A DNA stretch of 37,978 nucleotides. It comes from Candidatus Aminicenantota bacterium (GTDB taxonomy: Archaea > Nanobdellota > Nanobdellia > Woesearchaeales > JAFCCF01). Made by a program: the position numbers and the translations under genes. The notes beneath the pieces are model-generated. The model was given only the letters and a program-made list of their open reading frames with translations, did not search any database and was not told the DNA's origin. Positions 14,313 through 21,938 of this stretch are shown here, piece after piece. The number at the start of each line of letters is the position of its first letter. The first letter of the stretch is position 1. The stretch is from the NCBI GenBank assembly GCA_017610325.1, contig JAFCCF010000004.1:1-37978 (forward strand), read 5' to 3'.

Positions 14313-17093
14313 ATGGCTGCAGGTGTCATTGCATCACGGGTTGTTGAGGCATCTCAGGTTGTTGTCACGCACGACCATAGTGATATAGGTCATAGTAATT
14401 GCACATATCCAGACACCCATGACAACTGCCATACACAGAGCCACAGCAACTGCGCTTATCCAGAAACCCATGACAACTGTACATATCCAGACACCCATGA
14501 CAACTGCCATACTGTGAGTCATAGCAACTGCCATTCTAACTGCTCCTATCCAGATTATCACAACAACTGTTCATACCCTGAATCAACTTCACCTGACACA
14601 CACGACAACTGCCATACTGAGAGCCATAGCAACTGCCACTCTAACTGTACTTATCCTGACACGCACGACAACTGCCACTCTAACTGTACTTATCCAGAAT
14701 CCACTGCTCCAGAGACGCATGACAACTGCCATACTGTGAGCCATAGCAATTGCCACTCTAACTGTTCTTATCCAGATTCCCACAACAACTGCTCATACCC
14801 AGAATCAACTTCTCCTGACACGCATGACAACTGCCACACGCAGAGCCATAGCAACTGCCATTCTAACTGTGGTTATCCAGAATCCACTTCACCTGACACG
14901 CACGACAACTGTTCGTATCCAGAATCCACTGCTCCAGAGACGCATGACAACTGCCATACTGAGAGCCACAGCAACTGCCATTCTAACTGCTCCTATCCAG
15001 AATCGCACGACAACTGCCATTCTAACTGTACTTATCCAGAATCCACTTCACCTGACACGCACGACAACTGCCATACTGTGAGCCATAGCAACTGCCACTC
15101 TAATTGTAGTTATCCTGAGTCACACTCAAACTGCCACTCTAACTGCTCATACCCAGAATCCACTTCACCTGACACGCACGACAACTGCCACACGCAGAGC
15201 CACAGCAACTGCCACTCTAATTGTGGTTATCCAGAATCCACTTCACCTAATACGCACGACAACTGCTCATACCCAGAATCCACTTCACCTAACACGCACG
15301 ATAACTGCCACACTGTGAGCCACAACAACTGCCACTCTAATTGTGGTTATCCAGATTCCCACAACAACTGCTCATACCCTGAATCAACTGCTCCAGAGAC
15401 GCACGACAACTGCCATACTGTGAGCCACAGCAACTGCCACTCTAATTGTGGTTATCCAGATTACCACAACAACTGCAGTTATCCGCAGTCCCACGACAAC
15501 TGCCATACCTCAGGTCACAACAACTGCAGTTATCCGCAGTCCCACGACAACTGCCATACCGCAGGCCACAATAACTGTGGTTATCCAGAATCGCACAGCA
15601 ACTGCCACAGTAACTGTTCCTATCCAGAATCCACTGCCCCAGGTTACCATAACAACTGCCACTCAAACTGCTCTTATCCAAATTCCGTTAATCCAAACAC
15701 CCACAACAACTGCCACTCAAACTGCTCTTATCCAAATTCTGGTAATCCAAACACCCACAACAACTGCACCTATGTGAATGCCCACAGCAACTGCCACTCT
15801 AACTGTACTTATCCAGCATCCCAATCTCCAGCTGCTCATTCTAACTGCCACAGTAACTGTTCCTATCCAGAGTCCACTGCTCCAAACACCCACACTAACT
15901 GCCACTCTAATTGTGGTTATCCAGACTCCACTGCCCCAAATTACCACAACAACTGTAGCTATCCGCAGTCCCATGATAACTGCCATACCTCAGGCCACAA
16001 TAATTGTAGTTATCCAGAATCGCACGACAACTGCCATACCTCAAGCCACAATAACTGCTCCTATCCGCAGTCCCACGACAACTGCGCATACCCTGAATCC
16101 ACTTCCCCAAACACCCATGACAACTGCCATACTGAGAGCCATAGCAACTGCCACTCTAACTGTACTTATCCTGACACGCACGACAACTGCCACTCTAACT
16201 GTACTTATCCAGAATCCACTTCACCTGATACGCACGATAACTGCCACACTGAGAGCCACAGCAACTGCCACTCTAACTGTACTTATCCAGAATCAACTTC
16301 TCCAAATACGCACGACAACTGCTCTTATCCAGAATCCACTTCACCTGACACGCACGATAACTGCCACACTGAGAGCCACAGCAACTGCCATTCTAATTGT
16401 GGTTATCCAGAATCCACTTCACCTGACACGCACGATAACTGCTCTTATCCAGAATCCACTTCTCCAGAGACGCACGACAACTGCCATACTGAGAGCCACA
16501 GCAACTGCCACTCTAACTGCTCCTATCCAGAATCGCACGACAACTGCCATTCTAACTGTACTTACCCAGAATCCACTGCTCCAGAGACGCATGATAACTG
16601 CCATACTGAGAGCCACAGCAACTGCCATTCTAACTGCTCCTATCCAGAATCACACGACAACTGCTCATACCCGGACTCAACTTCACCTGACACGCACGAT
16701 AACTGCCACACTGAGAGCCACAGCAACTGCCATTCTAACTGTACTTACCCAGAATCCACTGCTCCAGAATCGCACGATAACTGTACATACCCTGACTCAA
16801 CTTCACCTGACACACACGACAACTGCCATACTGAGAGCCACAGCAACTGCCACTCTAACTGTTCCTATCCAGAATCACACGACAACTGCTCATACCCTGA
16901 ATCAACTGCTCCAGAGACGCACGACAACTGCCATACTGTGAGCCACAGCAACTGCTCCTATCCTGAGTCGCACTCAAACTGCGAATCTCCTGATACTCAC
17001 GATAATTGTCACACCCAGAGCCACAGCAACTGTACATATCCTCAGGAAGACCCATCGCACACATCATCCATTGATGTTACAAACACGGAGTAG
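14313..17093 (+). CDS. Giant HxNC-repeat protein, predicted substrate of the Hxs-like maturases
   Basis: The 926-residue product (about 976 with the likely leader) consists almost wholly of short units built on His-X-Asn-Cys. I count about 100 HxNC motifs, mainly HSNC, HDNC and HNNC, often as HSNCHSNC, joined by (S/T/G)YP and E/D-S-T-(S/A)-P linkers. Every cysteine I can find lies in this motif. The repeat part has almost no Lys, Arg, Leu, Ile, Phe, Trp or Met, so it cannot build a normal hydrophobic core. In the His-Xaa-Ser system, HxsA carries HXS repeats and is modified by HxsB/HxsC; here the repeat is H-X-N-C. Divergent HxsB- and HxsD-like genes make it the probable substrate. The hydrophobic N-terminus (LLSVGSFMAAGVIAS) suggests export. 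A purely metal-binding, unmodified protein is an alternative. The prepilin peptidase gene follows after 14 nt. Confidence 0.88.
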   Translation: MAAGVIASRVVEASQVVVTHDHSDIGHSNCTYPDTHDNCHTQSHSNCAYPETHDNCTYPDTHDNCHTVSHSNCHSNCSYPDYHNNCSYPESTSPDTHDNCHTESHSNCHSNCTYPDTHDNCHSNCTYPESTAPETHDNCHTVSHSNCHSNCSYPDSHNNCSYPESTSPDTHDNCHTQSHSNCHSNCGYPESTSPDTHDNCSYPESTAPETHDNCHTESHSNCHSNCSYPESHDNCHSNCTYPESTSPDTHDNCHTVSHSNCHSNCSYPESHSNCHSNCSYPESTSPDTHDNCHTQSHSNCHSNCGYPESTSPNTHDNCSYPESTSPNTHDNCHTVSHNNCHSNCGYPDSHNNCSYPESTAPETHDNCHTVSHSNCHSNCGYPDYHNNCSYPQSHDNCHTSGHNNCSYPQSHDNCHTAGHNNCGYPESHSNCHSNCSYPESTAPGYHNNCHSNCSYPNSVNPNTHNNCHSNCSYPNSGNPNTHNNCTYVNAHSNCHSNCTYPASQSPAAHSNCHSNCSYPESTAPNTHTNCHSNCGYPDSTAPNYHNNCSYPQSHDNCHTSGHNNCSYPESHDNCHTSSHNNCSYPQSHDNCAYPESTSPNTHDNCHTESHSNCHSNCTYPDTHDNCHSNCTYPESTSPDTHDNCHTESHSNCHSNCTYPESTSPNTHDNCSYPESTSPDTHDNCHTESHSNCHSNCGYPESTSPDTHDNCSYPESTSPETHDNCHTESHSNCHSNCSYPESHDNCHSNCTYPESTAPETHDNCHTESHSNCHSNCSYPESHDNCSYPDSTSPDTHDNCHTESHSNCHSNCTYPESTAPESHDNCTYPDSTSPDTHDNCHTESHSNCHSNCSYPESHDNCSYPESTAPETHDNCHTVSHSNCSYPESHSNCESPDTHDNCHTQSHSNCTYPQEDPSHTSSIDVTNTE

Positions 17094-17107
17094 ATTGTTC
17101 TAGCAAA

Positions 17108-18190
17108 ATGAACATAATCACTATATTATCTCTCTTAAGGCCCTACATATTGTTTGCAATAATCATTGCTCTTGGAATTATAGCTTCATACACTGATGTT
17201 AAAAAAAGGAGGATTGAGAACAGGTTTGTGATTCCTGCCTTTATAATTGGGCTGCTTATCAACCTAACTTACTGGGGCATGGATTTTCTGGGGCACTACC
17301 TCTTTGGCGTTCTCTTTGCGCTGTTTGTGACTTTTGTGTTGTGGTATGTAGGGTTCTGGAATGCAGGGGATGGCAAGCTTTTTCTTGCATTTACCAGCCT
17401 GATTCCAGCAGCGTTGTTGTATGGCGGTGTTGCGCAGCTTCACTCATACTGGATAATCTTCTACACATTTGTACCTGTGTTCTTTGTTCTTCTGGTGCTA
17501 CTGATAATTCATACCAGGTGGAAAGACATAAAATATGTATTAAAGGAGTTTATCAAGCCACAGGCAATATTCCTTGTGATGCTGGCTTTCTTTGCATTTC
17601 AGTGGATTATCCATATCTTCAACGATGCAACCGGCATTACCCTTAACTTCTTTATCAGCGTGCTAATCCTGTTCTTTTTCTTTGAGGCTATGGAAAAGAT
17701 ATTACCGTTCAGGATAATGTCAATATTTGTTATTGTTGCAATCTCCAGGTTTATCATTGACTTCCGCACCATTTTCACATTTGATTTTGTTATAGTCTTT
17801 TTTCTTCAATTCTCTGTTTTCATAATAATGGTATATTTCATACTCCATCTTGCCTATGTGAAATATGGTAAGCATGCTAAGATCCAAGACCTTAAGCCAG
17901 GCATGTTACTGTCTGAAATCATCTACAAGAAGGGAAAGGTTTACGCAACCAGGCCAAATGTGCAGATAAGCCTCTTCATGTTCCTCAGGACAAAGGTGAA
18001 AGAAAAGCCGCTTATTGAGATTACTTCCAATGGTTTGACTAGGGAAGATATTGAACTGCTAAAAAGATTGCACAGGGAAAAAAAGCTGGAGGTTGGCTCT
18101 TTGCTTGTTCAGATGAGGATACCATTTGCACCTTTCCTGTTCCTTGGCGTAGTGTTATATATACTTACAGAACTTCTTCATGTTTTTTAG
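17108..18190 (+). CDS. A24-family prepilin peptidase, archaeal type
   Basis: This 360-residue membrane protein has the two catalytic aspartate motifs of aspartic prepilin peptidases: SYTDVKKRRIENR near residue 26 and the GxGD-type NAGDGKLF near residue 84. Multiple transmembrane segments fill the first 260 residues. The C-terminal soluble part (KPGMLLSEIIYKKG, GLTREDIELLKRLH, RIPFAPFLFLG) is seen in archaeal members. Such enzymes cut class III signal peptides of pilins, archaellins and binding proteins on the cytoplasmic side of the hydrophobic segment. The gene starts 14 nt after the HxNC repeat gene and so is likely co-transcribed. No pilin gene is nearby, so a role in processing the repeat protein is possible. 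Confidence 0.85.
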   Translation: MNIITILSLLRPYILFAIIIALGIIASYTDVKKRRIENRFVIPAFIIGLLINLTYWGMDFLGHYLFGVLFALFVTFVLWYVGFWNAGDGKLFLAFTSLIPAALLYGGVAQLHSYWIIFYTFVPVFFVLLVLLIIHTRWKDIKYVLKEFIKPQAIFLVMLAFFAFQWIIHIFNDATGITLNFFISVLILFFFFEAMEKILPFRIMSIFVIVAISRFIIDFRTIFTFDFVIVFFLQFSVFIIMVYFILHLAYVKYGKHAKIQDLKPGMLLSEIIYKKGKVYATRPNVQISLFMFLRTKVKEKPLIEITSNGLTREDIELLKRLHREKKLEVGSLLVQMRIPFAPFLFLGVVLYILTELLHVF

Positions 18191-18195
18191 AAAAG

Positions 18196-18204
18196 CTTTT
18201 ATAC
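18196..18204 (+). promoter_or_regulatory. TATA-like box upstream of the structured leader
   Basis: CTTTTATAC follows GAAAAG (BRE-like) just after the prepilin peptidase stop. It would start transcription near 18229, giving a leader of about 150 nt before the radical SAM gene at 18379. Confidence 0.45.
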
Positions 18205-18228
18205 GCTCACCTCAATCGCCATAATAGA

Positions 18229-18378
18229 GGGGTTTTTGTTTATGCTCAAAAATGTCGCAAGACGTTTTTGAGTCAGGTTTAAAACTCCGCCCTTTAGGGC
18301 GACATTTTTGGCATGTTAGAAATCCTCAGTAAGAAAAGTAACTAGGGATTTCTACCAGAATTGTTTAGGTTGTATAGA
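18229..18378 (+). promoter_or_regulatory. Structured 5' leader with mutually exclusive stems
   Basis: Hairpin A is a 12-bp stem with a GCAA (GNRA) tetraloop at 18245-18272. Hairpin B is CGCCC-TTTA-GGGCG at 18288-18301. An alternative long stem pairs CAAAAATGTCGC (18247-18258) with GCGACATTTTTG (18299-18310), a perfect 12 bp that cannot coexist with hairpin A or all of B. A third stem, AGAAATCC with GGATTTCT (18318-18325 and 18346-18353), lies just before the gene. The switch-like design suggests a cis-regulatory RNA; I do not recognise a known riboswitch class. Confidence 0.5.
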
Positions 18379-19266
18379 ATGCAGGCTTCAGACTTTCCAG
18401 AAAGAATTCAGATACAGACACACTCATACTGTAATGCTCGCTGCATCATGTGTGCGTATCCCGATACTGTTGGCACCTTCAAAGGCGGGTTTATGGATGA
18501 GGACCTGTTCGTGAAGATAATAAATGAGTGCTCCAAGCACCAGCTTGAGAAAATAGAGCTTTTCCTGATGAACGAACCGTTGATGGACAAGAGAATTGCT
18601 GACCGGATAAGATACGCAAAGAAAAAGAACCCAAATACAATCATAAGTCTGTCAACCAATGCCAGCCTTCTGGATGCTGGGCTGGCAGACAAGCTCATCT
18701 ATTCCGGCCTTGATTGGATTACCCTGAGTGTTCATGGTGTAAGCAAGGAAGTATATGAAAAGATAATGGTTGGTCTGGACCATGATAAGGTGTTCACCAA
18801 CATAAACACATTCTTGTCAAAGCTTAAAAAGAGCGGTAAACAGATTATAGTTAATCTAGTCTGCAAAGAAGCCCTGTTGTCTGAGAGTGAACAGGAACTT
18901 ACAAAGAAATACTGGGGGGAGCGCGGGCAGAAGATTCATATGGGTCTAGTAAACAACAGGGCCGGCAATGTTGAAGGGTATGATGAGCTTGTACCACAAT
19001 CCTTTGACGTGTTTCCACACTGTACAAGGCCCTTTTGGTTTGCAGGAATCCTATTCAACGGCGATGTTGTGATGTGTTGTATGGATTACAAGAGAGAGGT
19101 TATATTGGGAAATGTAAAAAATAGCTTAATCCAGGATATTTGGAAAGGCGACAAGTATACAAAACTTAGAGATGCTTTTACCAAAAAAGATAAAGAAGGT
19201 CTTTTGCTATGCAAAAAGTGTGTGATGAATAAGGTCCCAGATAAAGAACATCTTTGTAAGATTTAG
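18379..19266 (+). CDS. Radical SAM/SPASM enzyme
   Basis: A 295-residue protein with the CX3CX2C motif CNARCIMC (cysteines 18, 22, 25) close to the N-terminus, and a short SPASM-like end (PHCTRPFW, DVVMCCMDYK, LLCKKCVMNK). The GGEP motif is replaced by LFLMNEPL, as in the branch of SPASM enzymes related to glycan and lipid clusters. The track start at 18361 is TTG. I prefer the ATG at 18379, with TAGGTT 8 nt upstream and the Cys motif at the usual distance. It is the first gene of the right-hand operon and has the structured leader. The substrate is unknown. Confidence 0.83.
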   Translation: MQASDFPERIQIQTHSYCNARCIMCAYPDTVGTFKGGFMDEDLFVKIINECSKHQLEKIELFLMNEPLMDKRIADRIRYAKKKNPNTIISLSTNASLLDAGLADKLIYSGLDWITLSVHGVSKEVYEKIMVGLDHDKVFTNINTFLSKLKKSGKQIIVNLVCKEALLSESEQELTKKYWGERGQKIHMGLVNNRAGNVEGYDELVPQSFDVFPHCTRPFWFAGILFNGDVVMCCMDYKREVILGNVKNSLIQDIWKGDKYTKLRDAFTKKDKEGLLLCKKCVMNKVPDKEHLCKI

Positions 19267-19270
19267 AAAA

Positions 19271-19309
19271 CTTTTAAATAGCTAGGCCACAATAGGAACT
19301 TTTGGGGGT
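19271..19309 (+). promoter_or_regulatory. Promoter and ribosome binding site of the fusion gene
   Basis: CTTTTAAATA at 19271-19280 is a TATA-like box after an A-rich BRE-like stretch. Transcription would begin near 19303. GGGGGT at 19304-19309 is a Shine-Dalgarno motif close to the predicted start, 5 nt before the ATG. Confidence 0.5.
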
Positions 19310-19314
19310 TTTAT

Positions 19315-21255
19315 ATGGTTAATTTAATGCTGACCTATCATTGTAATATGAATTGCGATTTTTGTTTTGCTAAAGGTCAGAATAAACTATTCCCCCAGGA
19401 GATGAGCATTGAGAACCTTAATAAGGTTCTTAACTGGTTTGAGAAGGGTGAGGCTGGCAGGCAGCTACCACAGCAAAGGAGGAAGAAAATCTCCCTGCTT
19501 GGGGGAGAACCCACGCTTCACTCAAAATTCCTGGAGATTATTGACCTGCTCAGGCAGAGGGGCTTTAAGACCACAATATTCAGCAATGGAATTTTTCCCA
19601 GCGAGTACATAAAGCACCTTGACCATAATGTTATCAACGGCTTTGTGATTAATTATAACCCTGAGAAACACTATACCAAAGAAAATTACAAGAGAGTTCA
19701 TGAAAACCTGCGCCTTCTCTCAGAGCAGAAGTATCCAATTAAGCTGAGCTATAATATTTCCCCTACTAACTATGACCCCGGCTACATATTCAAGGCATGC
19801 AAGGAATACAACATTAATGTTTTAAGGTTTTGTATCGCAAGCCCTAATATTGACCAAAGCAACGTGTTTGCAGAATACAAAGATTATAGAAAGCTCATAA
19901 AGAAGATGATTGAGTTTGTCAAGGAAGCTAAAAAGAAGAAAATCAAACTGACTTTTGACTGTTGCATGCCCTGGTGCCTGCTTACAAAGGAAGAGCTTCT
20001 TATTATAAAAAAATATTCTCAGATTTTCAAAGGCACCTGCGACCCGCCAGCTGACATTAATCCTGACCTTTCAGTATACTACTGTCTGCCGCAGTCATGG
20101 GTCAAGGTAAAAAATGTAACTGATTTTGGCTCTGTCGATGATATGCTAAAATATTTTAAAGAGCATACAAACAAGATAAGGTGGGAATATGATACCTTTA
20201 TCGAATGTAAGGACTGTATCTACAAGAAGAGAAAGATGTGCCAGGGTGGCTGCCTGGCTATGAAAGAGAAATTTGGTTATACTGCAACAGGAAAAAGGCT
20301 GAGCAATAAAGATTTCTTTAAGGAGGACAGCTTACAGCAGCAAAAGGCAGACACCAAAGAGGAGATTACAGCCCTTAAGAAGATTGGTATCAGGATATGG
20401 GGCGGCATTGGAGACGGCATGATGTTCTCGCCAACACTACGGAAGATAAAGCAACTAAATCCCAGTATGAAAATTTACTGTGTCGGCGGCAAGAATCATA
20501 GAGAGATATTCGAAAACAGCCCTTACATTGATAAGTTTACTATATCACCTGATAATTCTGCGTTTGAAGGTGATTTTGACAAGGCATACAGCACAAACTA
20601 TAGGATTCTTGAGCCAAGCTTGAATTTCAAGAAACATGGTATAGATATAATCGCAGAGGAACTTTTTGGGATTAAGCTTGATGAGGATGAGAAAAGGATT
20701 GATGTCTTTCTTGAGAAAGAGGATGAGCAATTTGCCAAGAGGGTGATTTCAAAACATAAAAATCCTGTTATACTGGCAATATCATCCCAGACAAGCACCA
20801 ACCAAGAGTGGGATATCCAGAAATGGAAAGAGCTTGTGAGCAGGTTTGATGACTACACATTCATCCAGCTTGGTGTGCAAGGGGAGCCTCATGTAATGGG
20901 TAGTATTAATATGCTTGGCAAGACAACAGTAAGGCAGGCGGTTGCGCTTGTGAAGTACGCAAAGCTCTTTGTTGGTGTTGATAGCTTCCTGAACCATGCA
21001 ACAAATGCAACAGCAACACCAGGTGTGGTGCTGTTCGGTAACTCAACACCTGTTATATGGGGTTATAAATCAAATACTAATATATATCGAGGCTTTAGTT
21101 GTCAGCCATGCGTTGACAAGGAGGGTGGCCTTGAGCCCTGCAGCCATAAAAAGTGTTTGAATGACATCAACGTGGATGAGGTTTACTATGCGGTCAGGGC
21201 CAAATTAAGAGAACCTGTTGCTAAAATGTTAGCAGCGGGCGAGATGCAAAAATGA
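19315..21255 (+). CDS. Radical SAM/SPASM - GT9 heptosyltransferase-like fusion
   Basis: 646 residues with two domains. The first (about 1-335) is a radical SAM/SPASM enzyme: CNMNCDFC at residues 10-17, LGGEPTLHS, and CKDCIYKKRKMCQGGC near 300-315. The second (about 357-640) matches glycosyltransferase family 9, the ADP-heptose transferases: GGIGDGMMFSPTLR, then the sugar-nucleotide part VGVDSFLNHATNATATPGVVLFGNSTP, and the usual C-terminal CQPC...CSHKKCL. I see no stop or frame change between them. Such a fusion would join radical modification with sugar transfer on one substrate. The heptose-1-phosphate adenylyltransferase gene at 29417 could supply the donor. The 3' end overlaps the GT2 gene as ATGA. 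Confidence 0.88.
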   Translation: MVNLMLTYHCNMNCDFCFAKGQNKLFPQEMSIENLNKVLNWFEKGEAGRQLPQQRRKKISLLGGEPTLHSKFLEIIDLLRQRGFKTTIFSNGIFPSEYIKHLDHNVINGFVINYNPEKHYTKENYKRVHENLRLLSEQKYPIKLSYNISPTNYDPGYIFKACKEYNINVLRFCIASPNIDQSNVFAEYKDYRKLIKKMIEFVKEAKKKKIKLTFDCCMPWCLLTKEELLIIKKYSQIFKGTCDPPADINPDLSVYYCLPQSWVKVKNVTDFGSVDDMLKYFKEHTNKIRWEYDTFIECKDCIYKKRKMCQGGCLAMKEKFGYTATGKRLSNKDFFKEDSLQQQKADTKEEITALKKIGIRIWGGIGDGMMFSPTLRKIKQLNPSMKIYCVGGKNHREIFENSPYIDKFTISPDNSAFEGDFDKAYSTNYRILEPSLNFKKHGIDIIAEELFGIKLDEDEKRIDVFLEKEDEQFAKRVISKHKNPVILAISSQTSTNQEWDIQKWKELVSRFDDYTFIQLGVQGEPHVMGSINMLGKTTVRQAVALVKYAKLFVGVDSFLNHATNATATPGVVLFGNSTPVIWGYKSNTNIYRGFSCQPCVDKEGGLEPCSHKKCLNDINVDEVYYAVRAKLREPVAKMLAAGEMQK

Positions 21256-21935
21256 GTCTGGTTGCAGTTATTCCTGCGTACAATGAGGAATCCAAGATAG
21301 CAAGCACAGTCAGCAAGACAAAGCATTATGTTGATGAGGTAGTTGTAGTTGATGACGGCTCGTCAGACAACACTGTAGGAATTGCCAGGAACAGTGGTGC
21401 CAGGGTCATATCACACAAGGCTAACAAAGGTGCTGGGGCAGCTATAAGAACTGGCTTAAAATACGCTGTTAAGAATGGCTATTCAGTTGCTGTAGTGCTT
21501 GGCGGCGATGACCAGGATAATCCTTCTGAGATTCCGCTTCTCCTTAAGGCAATTGAAGATGGCAGTGACTTTGTCCAGGGTTCAAGATACAAAAAGGGAA
21601 TAAGGAACCAGCCCCTGTTCAGGATAATCAGCACAAAGCTTTTCTCTGCTTTCTTTAGCTTTGTTGTTGGCCATAAGGTGACTGATGCTTCAAACGGCTT
21701 CAGGGCTTTCAGGACGCATATCCTGGAAAAAATTGACCTGTCACCAAAATGGCTGGACAAGTATGAGCTTGAACCATATTTACAGATTCAGGCCCTGAAA
21801 AAAGGTTACAGGTACAAAGAAGTTCCTGTCTCAAAATACTTCAACAAGGAAAAGGGCTATACAAAGATGACACCAATAATCAGCTGGTATAGGATATGCA
21901 GGCCAATGTTCAGGGAATTATTCCAAAAACCTTAG
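21252..21935 (+). CDS. GT2 family glycosyltransferase, dolichyl-phosphate mannose synthase-like
   Basis: The 227-residue protein has the GT-A fold motifs of polyprenyl-phosphate sugar synthases: VIPAYNEES, VVVDDGSSDNT, NKGAGAAIRTG, LGGDDQDNPSEIP (metal-binding DxD-like), GSRY and TDASNGFRAF. It would transfer a sugar from a nucleotide donor to a lipid phosphate on the inner membrane face. No C-terminal transmembrane part is present. Lipid-linked sugars of this type feed GT-C enzymes, of which the window has several. The ATG overlaps the preceding stop (ATGA). Confidence 0.9.
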   Translation: MSLVAVIPAYNEESKIASTVSKTKHYVDEVVVVDDGSSDNTVGIARNSGARVISHKANKGAGAAIRTGLKYAVKNGYSVAVVLGGDDQDNPSEIPLLLKAIEDGSDFVQGSRYKKGIRNQPLFRIISTKLFSAFFSFVVGHKVTDASNGFRAFRTHILEKIDLSPKWLDKYELEPYLQIQALKKGYRYKEVPVSKYFNKEKGYTKMTPIISWYRICRPMFRELFQKP

Positions 21936-21938
21936 AAA

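Noticed and set aside
14824-16941. Several long ORFs in other frames inside the HxNC gene, such as 15778-16941 plus and many on the minus strand
   Set aside because: They are shadows of the tandem repeat; they yield monotonous Thr/Ala/Ile or Val/Ile peptides without starts or ribosome binding sites.
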